Assembly: GCF_027594745.1 (NCBI RefSeq)
Contig: NZ_CP110854.1
Location: forward strand, 3,241,501 to 3,305,500
Direction: 5' to 3'
Origin: Saprospira grandis
Lineage (GTDB): Bacteria > Bacteroidota > Bacteroidia > Chitinophagales > Saprospiraceae
DNA: 64,000 nt
Shown here one piece after another: positions 16,716 to 23,615 of this stretch (its first letter is position 1; every line of letters starts with the position of its first letter). The position numbers were made by a program, and so were the translations under genes. Below the pieces are notes generated by a model. It was given only the letters and a program-made list of their open reading frames with translations, was not told where the DNA came from and did not search any database.

Positions 16716-18107
16716 TTGGCACTATTAAAATCAATTTCGGGAACTCGGGGAACAATTGGGGGTGCAGTAGGAGAGAACCTCACCGCTCAAGATTTGGTAG
16801 AGAGTACGGCGGCTTATGCCTATTGGATTAAGCAAGAGACGGGCAAAGATGCGCCTGCGGTAGTATTGGGAAGAGATGCGAGAGTATCTGGAGAGTTGAT
16901 CGAGCAGTTGGTTTCGGCGACTTTGCGGATGATGGGGGTAAATGTTTATACCCTTGGTTTGTCGACTACGCCTACGGTAGAGGTAGCGGTTATGCAAGAA
17001 GAGGCTGATGGCGGGATTATTTTGACGGCCAGTCACAATCCGAAGGAGTGGAATGCCTTAAAGTTTGTGAATCATCGGGGCGAGTTTATTTCGGCTAGAG
17101 ATGGCAGTGAGATTTTGCGTTTAATTTCTTCTGGAGAAGTGGAGTATGCGCAGGTGGACCAGTTGGGGACTTGCCGCAAGAAAGTGGGCTATATTCAGAA
17201 GCACATTGATTTGATTATGCAGCTCAAGTTGGTTCGTTCAGAATTGACTAAGGAGAAAAAATATAAGGTAGTCATTGATTGCATCAACTCTACGGGCGCT
17301 ATTTCTATGGTGCCTTTATTGGAGCAGTTGGGTTGCGAGGTGATTGCGATTAACGATGAGGTTACGGGGCGTTTTGCGCATAATCCAGAGCCTTTGCCAG
17401 AGAACCTTTCTGCCTTATCGGCCGAGGTGCTCAAGCAAAAAGCAGATTTGGGTATTGCGGTAGACCCTGATGTTGATCGTTTAGCTTTGATCTGTGAAGA
17501 TGGAGAGCCCTTTGGCGAGGAGTACACCCTAGTGGCGGTAGCCGATTATATTTTGGGCCAAGAAGGGGGCGGGAACACCGTCTCGAACCTATCTTCTACT
17601 CAAGCTTTGGCCGAACTGACTAAAAAGCATGGGGGCAAGTATACGGCTTCTGCTGTTGGAGAGGTCAATGTGGTGCAGATGATGAAAGAAGTAGAGGCGA
17701 TTATTGGAGGAGAGGGCAATGGCGGAATCATTTATCCGGCCTTGCACTATGGTCGAGACGCCATGGTAGGTATTGCGCTCTTTTTGTCATTTTTGGCGAG
17801 CACAGATAAGCGGGCTTCGGTTTTGCGTTCAGATTATCCCAATTATGTCATCATTAAGGATAAAATTCAGTTGACGCCACAAATTGACATAGACCAACTG
17901 CTAGCTGCTTTAGAGAAAAAGTATGTCAACTATCCTAAGAATACAATTGATGGGCTCAAGATCTTCATTGATGAGAACTGGATCCATCTTAGAAAGTCGA
18001 ATACAGAGCCGATCATTCGCATTTATACGGAGAGTGCTTCTTCTGTAACGGCTCAAAACTTGGCAAATAAAATCAAGTCTGATGTTCGCGAGATCATCAT
18101 GGCTTAA
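16716..18107 (+). CDS. glmM: Phosphoglucosamine mutase GlmM (TTG start)
   Basis: GlmM converts glucosamine-6-phosphate to glucosamine-1-phosphate for peptidoglycan and LPS precursor synthesis. The active-site phosphoserine is Ser106 in ILTASHNPKEWN, the Mg-binding loop is VDPDVDR (Asp250, 252 and 254), the sugar-binding loop is GGEGNGG and the phosphate loop near the C terminus is RKSNTEPIIRIY. The family N terminus (LLKSISGTRGTIGG) follows directly on a TTG codon. An in-frame TAA lies only 15 bases upstream with no ATG or GTG between, so TTG initiation is forced. The length of 463 residues is normal. It is monocistronic and ends in a hairpin. Confidence 0.95.
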   Translation: MALLKSISGTRGTIGGAVGENLTAQDLVESTAAYAYWIKQETGKDAPAVVLGRDARVSGELIEQLVSATLRMMGVNVYTLGLSTTPTVEVAVMQEEADGGIILTASHNPKEWNALKFVNHRGEFISARDGSEILRLISSGEVEYAQVDQLGTCRKKVGYIQKHIDLIMQLKLVRSELTKEKKYKVVIDCINSTGAISMVPLLEQLGCEVIAINDEVTGRFAHNPEPLPENLSALSAEVLKQKADLGIAVDPDVDRLALICEDGEPFGEEYTLVAVADYILGQEGGGNTVSNLSSTQALAELTKKHGGKYTASAVGEVNVVQMMKEVEAIIGGEGNGGIIYPALHYGRDAMVGIALFLSFLASTDKRASVLRSDYPNYVIIKDKIQLTPQIDIDQLLAALEKKYVNYPKNTIDGLKIFIDENWIHLRKSNTEPIIRIYTESASSVTAQNLANKIKSDVREIIMA

Positions 18108-18162
18108 TTGGAGGCTTTTTGCTATTTAGCAGATGGTTTTAACAGTTCTTTGAGAGAAAATA

Positions 18163-18200
18163 AAAGGTTGCACATTCTTTAGGGATGCGCAACCTTTCTT
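18163..18200 (+). terminator. Hairpin downstream of glmM
   Basis: The stem AAAGGTTGC/GCAACCTTT with a 17-base loop is followed by CTTATTGTT. The U-tract is weak, so this is a probable rather than certain terminator. Confidence 0.6.
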
Positions 18201-18258
18201 ATTGTTGAGTTAGCCTTTGGGGCGAACTTATCATTTATACAGCAAACAACAACATCTT

Positions 18259-19389
18259 ATGCAACGAATTTATTTTGACAATGCGGCAACGACGGCCCTT
18301 CGGGAGGAGGTCCTTACGGCTATGCTCCCTTTTTTGCGTCAGCAATATGGCAATCCATCATCTATTCATGCCGAGGGACGGGCGGCTAGGGCGGCTGTAG
18401 AGAAATCTCGCCGCAATATTGCTCGGGCCATTGGGGCCAAGCCTTCGGAGTTATTTTTTACTTCTGGTGGTTCGGAGGCCAACAATACGGCGATCAAGGG
18501 GGCGGTAGCGGCCTTGGGCGTCAAGACCATCATTTCTACCGAAATTGAGCATGCTTGCGTACGCAATTCTGTTGGACAGATGCAGGATGCTGGGGTCAAG
18601 AGCATTGATTTAGCGATCGATCAGTTTGGTCGGGCCGATTTGGGCCAATTGCGGACTCTTTTGGCCAAGGCCGAGGGCAAGGTGCTGGTCAGCCTTATGC
18701 ACTCCAACAACGAGTTGGGCACCCTCAACGACATTGCCGCTATTGCTGCTCTTTGCCAAGAGTTTGGCGCCTATTTTCATACCGACACGGTGCAGACCCT
18801 GGGTTATTACCCCATAGATGTCAAGCAAATGGCACCCATCCATTTTATGTCGGGTTCTGCGCATAAGTTGCATGGGCCCAAAGGCGTAGGCTTTTTATAC
18901 ATTCGCCAGGGCATTCATATTCCGGCCCTGATTGTTGGCGGTGGCCAAGAGCGGCAGCTGCGTTCGGGCACCGAGAATGTGGCGGGCATTGTGGGCTTTG
19001 CCAAAGCTGTTGATTTGGCCTTAGCCGAAATGTCGGAGCATCGGGCGCATATTTCGGACCTAAAAAGCTACCTCATCGAGCAGCTGCAAACTCATTTTGG
19101 AGAGCGGCTGTCCTTCAATGGCGACTGGCAGGGAGAGAGTCACTATAAGGTGCTTTCGGTCAATTTTCAGAGCGAGCTCCCCACCGATATGCTACTCTTC
19201 AAGCTCGATTTGGCGGGCATTAGCGCCTCTGGTGGCTCGGCTTGTAGCTCGGGCGCACTCAAGGGCTCTCGGGTCTTGTCGGCGCTGGGGGTGCCCGATG
19301 AATTACGCAGTTTGCGCCTTTCTTTTTCCTATGAAAATACAAAAGAAGAAATAGACCGCTGTATTGCGGCTTTATTGAAGATTGTCTAG
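18259..19389 (+). CDS. Cysteine desulfurase (NifS/IscS family)
   Basis: This PLP enzyme moves sulfur from L-cysteine to a persulfide for Fe-S cluster assembly or tRNA thiolation. From the ATG giving MQRIYFDNAATT it has 376 residues. The PLP lysine is Lys203 in GSAHKLHGPKG, the cofactor-binding His is in the TEIEHAC region, and the catalytic loop cysteine is Cys329 in SGGSACSSGALKGS. The loop length and the SSGALKGS ending are of the NifS/IscS type rather than SufS. No scaffold or iscU gene is nearby, so the partner is unknown. It is followed within 10 bases by GC-rich element E5. Confidence 0.93.
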   Translation: MQRIYFDNAATTALREEVLTAMLPFLRQQYGNPSSIHAEGRAARAAVEKSRRNIARAIGAKPSELFFTSGGSEANNTAIKGAVAALGVKTIISTEIEHACVRNSVGQMQDAGVKSIDLAIDQFGRADLGQLRTLLAKAEGKVLVSLMHSNNELGTLNDIAAIAALCQEFGAYFHTDTVQTLGYYPIDVKQMAPIHFMSGSAHKLHGPKGVGFLYIRQGIHIPALIVGGGQERQLRSGTENVAGIVGFAKAVDLALAEMSEHRAHISDLKSYLIEQLQTHFGERLSFNGDWQGESHYKVLSVNFQSELPTDMLLFKLDLAGISASGGSACSSGALKGSRVLSALGVPDELRSLRLSFSYENTKEEIDRCIAALLKIV

Positions 19390-19397
19390 TGGTTTTT

Positions 19398-19573
19398 GGG
19401 GCCTCCGCCTCGCTTCGCTCGTCGGCGCTACGTTTCGGGGCTCGCAGCTCTGCTCGGCCCATCGCCAGCAAGCTGGCTCGGTCTGGCCTTCGGCCACCCC
19501 TCCACATCGCTAGGCCTGCGGGCGCTTTGCGCCCTGCAAGCTGCTCCTCCCTTTGGTCGTCGAAGAGAGGAGC
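19398..19573 (+). repeat. GC-rich intergenic element E5 (type A)
   Basis: It starts GGGGCCTCCGCCTCGC, with the core GCTCGCAGCTCTGCTCGGCC at 19440. The GCCAGCAAGCTGGC hairpin and the end CACATCGCTAGGCC follow. An adjoining CTCCTCCCTTTGGTCGTCGA module pairs with GAGAGGAGC. Confidence 0.85.
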
Positions 19574-19601
19574 ATTTCTTTGGAGAGAAAATCAAAATAA
19601 A

Positions 19602-19625
19602 TCCCCCAAAAGGGGGGTGTTTTTA
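19602..19625 (+). terminator. Terminator before the LuxR gene
   Basis: TCCCCCAAAAGGGGGG is followed by TGTTTTTA. The short C/G stem with a U-tract is typical of an intrinsic terminator, and it ends the cysteine desulfurase transcript. Confidence 0.75.
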
Positions 19626-19672
19626 CTAAAAAAAATAAATAAAGACCTATTTTAAAGCGCAAAGACCAAAAT

Positions 19673-20392
19673 ATGAACATCAAACAACATACAGATAAAG
19701 AGCAACAACTTTTATTAGAGTTGCAAACCTGGAGCTTAAGCAGAGACTTAGAGCGCCTAAGTCATTATTTTGATGGGATGCCTGGCCCTTTATCGGTGGC
19801 GGTTATGCATGCTCGCCGCTTTGATTTTGCCTATGTCAATGAAAGTTTTAGGCAATTTTATGGAGTAGCCGAGGAAGAAGATTTAGTCAGCTTTGGCCGA
19901 GAGCGTTTTCTTAGTTTTGTAGAGCCGAGCAGCTTGGCGCATTATCTTCGGCTGCAGCGTTGGCGAGACTGGAAAAAGGAATTAAATCCTTATCAGTTAT
20001 TGGTCAAACTGCGTTCGGTTTGGACCAAAGAGTATCAGCTGCGCTTGGCCTCTCATCAGCCCTCGCAGGATGGGAACTGGGTGTTTTCGCTCAGTGTCCC
20101 TGTCAATGAGGCGGGCATTTGGAGCCAGCGGCTAAAACGACAGCTCCGAATTAGCAGTTTGCAGCTGCGGTACTATGAGCATTATCGGCGCCTATCGCCT
20201 AGAGAGCTAGAGGTCCTAGCGCATTGGGGGCAGGGCAAAAGCATGCAGCAAACGGCAAGCCTACTCAGTTGCTCTAGCGAAACGGTTAAGCAACATCTTA
20301 GTAACTTGCGGGCCAAGCTGCCTTTTAGCAGTTTTCATGAGTATATGCGCTTTATACAAGCTTTTGAGATTTACCCTAAAATAGCAGGCTAA
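19673..20392 (+). CDS. LuxR-family transcriptional regulator with PAS-like N-terminal domain
   Basis: The 239-residue protein has an N-terminal sensor-like region (about 35-130, with FDFAYVNESFRQFYGVAEEED, the shape of a PAS domain). The C-terminal LuxR helix-turn-helix is at about 174-225 (LSPRELEVLAHWGQGKSMQQ, then SSETVKQHLSNLRAKL). It lacks the receiver domain and phospho-Asp of NarL-type response regulators. Its stop overlaps the start of the next LuxR gene by one base (TAATG), so the two are translationally coupled. Their position directly before the stressosome operon makes them candidate output regulators, which is inference. Confidence 0.85.
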   Translation: MNIKQHTDKEQQLLLELQTWSLSRDLERLSHYFDGMPGPLSVAVMHARRFDFAYVNESFRQFYGVAEEEDLVSFGRERFLSFVEPSSLAHYLRLQRWRDWKKELNPYQLLVKLRSVWTKEYQLRLASHQPSQDGNWVFSLSVPVNEAGIWSQRLKRQLRISSLQLRYYEHYRRLSPRELEVLAHWGQGKSMQQTASLLSCSSETVKQHLSNLRAKLPFSSFHEYMRFIQAFEIYPKIAG

Positions 20393-20919
20393 TGCAAGAA
20401 AAAGAGCCCGTTAATTATTGCCTATTTGCTCCCCTTGTTTGTGGACAGCAATCGCTGCTTTGTCGCTTGCAAACTGGAGCCCAGGAAGGCCCCTGGGGAG
20501 GAGGCTGCCAGCCCATATTCAATCAAGAAGAGGGGGGACATCACTGGCAGTTGTGTCAGCGCAAAACCGAGGGAAACTGGCAGGTAGATTTGGCCCATTA
20601 TCAGGCCGATACAGGGCAGTTGTCTATCCGAGCTATACAGTTTGGCCCCTTAGGAGCCTATCAGTTTTCTAAAGAAATGCTCGAGCAAGAGCTGGCCAAG
20701 CAGGTCGATACAGATAAATATGCTCAATTAAGTGCAAGAGAAAGAGAATTGTTATTATATTGGGTAGAAGGAAAGACGGCAAAAGAAATTGCTGAATTTT
20801 CGGCCCGTAAAGAAGCTACCATAAAAACTCAGCTCAAGCAATTGCGCAAAAAGCTGGGCCTGAAGAGCAGAGCAGAGCTTTGGCACTTTGCCGATCGTTT
20901 GGGTTTGTTGGATAGTTGA
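20392..20919 (+). CDS. LuxR-family transcriptional regulator
   Basis: This 175-residue protein has a C-terminal LuxR helix-turn-helix (about 111-160: LSARERELLLYWVEGKTAKE, then ATIKTQLKQLRKKLGL). The N-terminal 100 residues show no domain I recognise; they are rich in Cys, Gln and Gly (CLFAPLVCGQQSLLCRLQ), with four cysteines in the first 50 residues. It overlaps the preceding LuxR gene by one base, so the two are co-translated and may form heterodimers. The stressosome operon starts 61 bases downstream on the same strand with no terminator between. Confidence 0.85.
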   Translation: MQEKEPVNYCLFAPLVCGQQSLLCRLQTGAQEGPWGGGCQPIFNQEEGGHHWQLCQRKTEGNWQVDLAHYQADTGQLSIRAIQFGPLGAYQFSKEMLEQELAKQVDTDKYAQLSARERELLLYWVEGKTAKEIAEFSARKEATIKTQLKQLRKKLGLKSRAELWHFADRLGLLDS

Positions 20920-20980
20920 TTGGGGGGCAATAATTTAAAGAAAAGATAACCGTACATTCGTTTAATAGATAATAGAAATT

Positions 20981-21313
20981 ATGCAAGTTCACGTAACCAC
21001 AAAAAATGACATTTTGGTCCTTAGCTTTGAGGGCAGCCTAGATACAGGAACCGCTAGCTTTGCCGAGGCCGAAATCAATAAGCATATCAATGCACATAGC
21101 AAAGTCATCTTCAATTTGGACCAAACCAAATTTGTGAGTAGTGCGGGACTACGTGTATTTTTGGCCACAGCCAAAAAAATGTTGGGCCTAGGTGGCTCTC
21201 TTAAAATTTGTAATGCCAATGAGGTCGTTACCGAAATTCTTGATATGTCGGGATTTAGCAGCATCATGGATGTGCAACCTGACCTAGATGCAGCTATGGC
21301 GGCATTCGCTTAA
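20981..21313 (+). CDS. STAS-domain anti-sigma factor antagonist (RsbV-like)
   Basis: This 110-residue single-domain STAS protein resembles RsbV and SpoIIAA. The conserved phospho-acceptor loop reads FVSSAGLRVFLATAKK, with Ser54 at the position phosphorylated by anti-sigma kinases. In partner switching, the dephosphorylated form binds the RsbW-type kinase and frees its target. It opens a unidirectional six-gene run that encodes the stressosome parts and both phosphatases, so it is the likely substrate of the PP2C domain and of the kinase domain of the last gene. It starts 61 bases after a LuxR gene. Confidence 0.92.
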   Translation: MQVHVTTKNDILVLSFEGSLDTGTASFAEAEINKHINAHSKVIFNLDQTKFVSSAGLRVFLATAKKMLGLGGSLKICNANEVVTEILDMSGFSSIMDVQPDLDAAMAAFA

Positions 21314-21375
21314 GGGAGAATAAGTAGGAGCCCCTAACTCCTTCCCCATGAGCCCCAAGAATAAATTCTACTAAA

Positions 21376-22251
21376 ATGTCACTGACCTCCTCTAATCTTA
21401 AAAGCCGCTTCTTTATCCAAGATGATCAGTTAGCACTTTTGCAAACTGTTTCTAAACAGATGTTAGACCGCTTGCCAGTTATCATTGATGAGCTGTATGA
21501 GCATATGTATCAGTTTCCAAAGTTTAAGGATTACTTTCACTCTGAAGACTATATCGCTAAGGTCAAGCAGCTGCAAATAGAGCACTGGCGCTCTTTCTGG
21601 GAAGATGACCTAGATGATGCTTATTTGCATAAGCGAGTACGCATCGGAGAGGTACATGCCCGCATCGGCCTGCCTTTAGATATGTATTATGATGCCGTCA
21701 TGATACTCAATAAACTCTTTGAAGACGAATTTAATGCTTTGAGGGTAGAGACCGTAGCTTTGTCTACTGCCTATCACCGACGGGTGTCTTTAGATGTCTA
21801 TATTGTTGTAGATACCTACAACAGAATCATGAAGGAGCGCCTAGAGGAGCAAAATGAAGCTTTGCGAGAAATGTCTACCCCTGTAGCCCAAATCGCCGAG
21901 CATATTTTATTATTGCCTTTAGTGGGAATTATTGATTCTAAACGTGCTCAGGAGCTGATGAGCAGTATGCTCGATAAGGTGGGGCAAACGGCCGCTAAAG
22001 TTTTTATCTTAGATATTAGTGGAATTGCTGTAGTGGATACCGCTGTAGCCAACCACCTCATTAAAATGACTAAAGCTTCTCGCCTGATGGGCTGCGATTG
22101 TATTATCTCAGGCATCTCGCCTGCAGTGGCCCAAACTATTGTAGAGCTAGGGGTGCAAATTGATGAAATTATCACGGAGGGCACTATGCGGGCCGCTTTA
22201 AATGAAGCCTATAAACTGACTGGCTTAGAACTTCGACAAATTAAAAAATAG
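21376..22251 (+). CDS. RsbR-type stressosome protein with sensor globin and STAS domains
   Basis: The 291-residue protein has an N-terminal globin-coupled-sensor domain (about 15-150). The proximal-histidine signature VRIGEVHARIGLPLDMYY is present, with His94 as candidate heme ligand. A C-terminal STAS domain occupies about 170-285, with the phosphorylatable loop DISGIAVVDTAVANHL (Thr222). This is the architecture of RsbR co-antagonists that form the stressosome shell with RsbS and hold RsbT. Retention of the histidine suggests a real heme and gas or redox sensor, unlike the heme-free Bacillus RsbRA. It is followed without a gap by the RsbS-like gene. Confidence 0.93.
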   Translation: MSLTSSNLKSRFFIQDDQLALLQTVSKQMLDRLPVIIDELYEHMYQFPKFKDYFHSEDYIAKVKQLQIEHWRSFWEDDLDDAYLHKRVRIGEVHARIGLPLDMYYDAVMILNKLFEDEFNALRVETVALSTAYHRRVSLDVYIVVDTYNRIMKERLEEQNEALREMSTPVAQIAEHILLLPLVGIIDSKRAQELMSSMLDKVGQTAAKVFILDISGIAVVDTAVANHLIKMTKASRLMGCDCIISGISPAVAQTIVELGVQIDEIITEGTMRAALNEAYKLTGLELRQIKK

Positions 22252-22611
22252 ATGGAACAACTCCATAGAATACCTGTACAGCGCTCAGAGGACAAATTGA
22301 TTGTTCCTATTCAGTATGAGCTAACAGCTCCTGCCTTGAACGCCTTAAAAGATCGCCTTTTTAATCAGATCCAAGGCCAAAACTACAAGGGGGTAGCTTT
22401 TGATCTCTCTGGTTTGGAGCTCATCGATGCAGAAGAACTAGAAAGTCTGCTGCAACTGATGCGAACGCTCAAAATTGTAGGTCTGGTCCCTGTGCTTTGT
22501 GGACTCTCTCCCGGTCTAACCGCCACTATTGTCGGTCTAGACATTTCTTTTGATGCCCTAGCCGTAGAGGCAGATCTTAAATTGGCCCTAGAATACTTAT
22601 CTAAGTTATAA
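22252..22611 (+). CDS. RsbS-like single-domain STAS scaffold protein
   Basis: The 119-residue STAS protein abuts the RsbR-like gene (start codon directly after its stop) and shares one base with the RsbT-like gene (TAATG), so the order R-S-T is that of Bacillus stressosomes. The phospho-loop reads DLSGLELIDAEELESL. The residue aligned with the RsbS phosphoserine is Ala60, followed by two glutamates, so RsbT-type phosphorylation at that position looks impossible. The remaining STAS core (LIVPIQYELTAP, GLVPVLCGLSPGLTATI) is intact. It is either permanently unphosphorylated or phospho-mimicking through Glu61-Glu62. Confidence 0.9.
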   Translation: MEQLHRIPVQRSEDKLIVPIQYELTAPALNALKDRLFNQIQGQNYKGVAFDLSGLELIDAEELESLLQLMRTLKIVGLVPVLCGLSPGLTATIVGLDISFDALAVEADLKLALEYLSKL

Positions 22612-23009
22612 TGGAACTTGTTTTTAGACAACATATTCGTACAGAGATGGACCTACATCTCACGATCCATAAAACAAGCAATTTGCTTAAGGATCTAGGC
22701 TTTCCTACTATTGCAGTAGCTAAGCTGAGTACTTCTGTGTCTGAATTGGGCTATAATATTTTAAAGTATGCTAAAGAAGGCTATTTTAATATAGAAAAGA
22801 TCAACTATCCCCGCCTAGGCGTAAGGGTGGTGGCCATAGATCAAGGACCCGGAATTGAAGATATTGAGGCCGCACTACAAGATAGTTTTAGTACTTCCGG
22901 AACCCTAGGCCTTGGCCTTCCTGGCGTTCGCCGAATGATGGATGAATTTAACATCAAAAGCGAGTTTGGTAAGGGAACCGAGGTGAGCATCGTAATTTAT
23001 AAATCATGA
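22611..23009 (+). CDS. RsbT-like serine/threonine kinase / switch protein
   Basis: This 132-residue GHKL ATPase has an intact N box (VSELGYNILKYA, Glu45 and Asn49), G1 box (AIDQGPGIED, Asp77) and G2 box (GTLGLGLPGVRRMMDEF). These are the features of RsbT, which phosphorylates RsbR and RsbS and, once released, activates the RsbU phosphatase. It starts at the ATG overlapping the RsbS stop and its own stop overlaps the RsbX-like start by four bases (ATGA). Tight coupling supports a fixed stoichiometry. Confidence 0.93.
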   Translation: MELVFRQHIRTEMDLHLTIHKTSNLLKDLGFPTIAVAKLSTSVSELGYNILKYAKEGYFNIEKINYPRLGVRVVAIDQGPGIEDIEAALQDSFSTSGTLGLGLPGVRRMMDEFNIKSEFGKGTEVSIVIYKS

Positions 23010-23608
23010 GTTGGGTCAGACGATATGAGGACGAATACTTCCAGTTACACTATTCTTGGCGAAATTGCCGAGGAGAGCAGTGCTGTGGAGATGCAGTACT
23101 GGTCCACAGAGAAGAAAGTTCTATCTTCTTGGCCCTGATTGATAGCCTTGGCCATGGCCCAAAAGCCGCAGAAATGTCAGATAAGCTTAAAGCCTATCTG
23201 AAAAAATATCACTATCTTCCGCTAGACGAATTGCTCCAAAAGGCTCACCGCCACTTTGAAGCAAGCCGAGGCGCAGCCCTAGCGGTTTGCCGCCTGCATG
23301 AAGATGGTCGCTTAGAGTATATCGGACTGGGCAATGTCGTGGTCCGAATTCTCGAACACCAACAAGAACAATTGCTGGTGTCTAAGGATGGCGTGCTGGG
23401 CCAAAGAGCCCGGCAGTTCCAAATCACTGAGCATCAATTGTTGCCAGGATATGCCCTGATGATGTATTCGGATGGTATTAAAGGACGCCCCCTTTACCGT
23501 AAGAGTTGGCCCCTCAGAGGAACGCCCGAACTCTTATCAGATATTATCGAAAACTATGGACGTAGCTATGATGATCTCTCTATAGTCTACCTTAACCTCC
23601 TGAAATAA
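23006..23608 (+). CDS. RsbX-like PP2C phosphatase
   Basis: The 200-residue SpoIIE-type PP2C domain has metal-binding aspartates at CCGDAVLV (Asp29), LALIDSLGHGP (Asp46), MMYSDGIKG and SYDDLSIV. It is a minimal phosphatase without sensor, as in RsbX, which dephosphorylates RsbR and RsbS to reset the stressosome. It follows the RsbT-like gene with a four-base overlap and lies 7 bp before the RsbU-like gene. Finding it inside the stressosome operon, rather than after a sigma-factor gene as in Bacillus, shows the complete feedback loop is encoded here. Confidence 0.92.
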   Translation: MSWVRRYEDEYFQLHYSWRNCRGEQCCGDAVLVHREESSIFLALIDSLGHGPKAAEMSDKLKAYLKKYHYLPLDELLQKAHRHFEASRGAALAVCRLHEDGRLEYIGLGNVVVRILEHQQEQLLVSKDGVLGQRARQFQITEHQLLPGYALMMYSDGIKGRPLYRKSWPLRGTPELLSDIIENYGRSYDDLSIVYLNLLK

Positions 23609-23615
23609 CCTGCTT

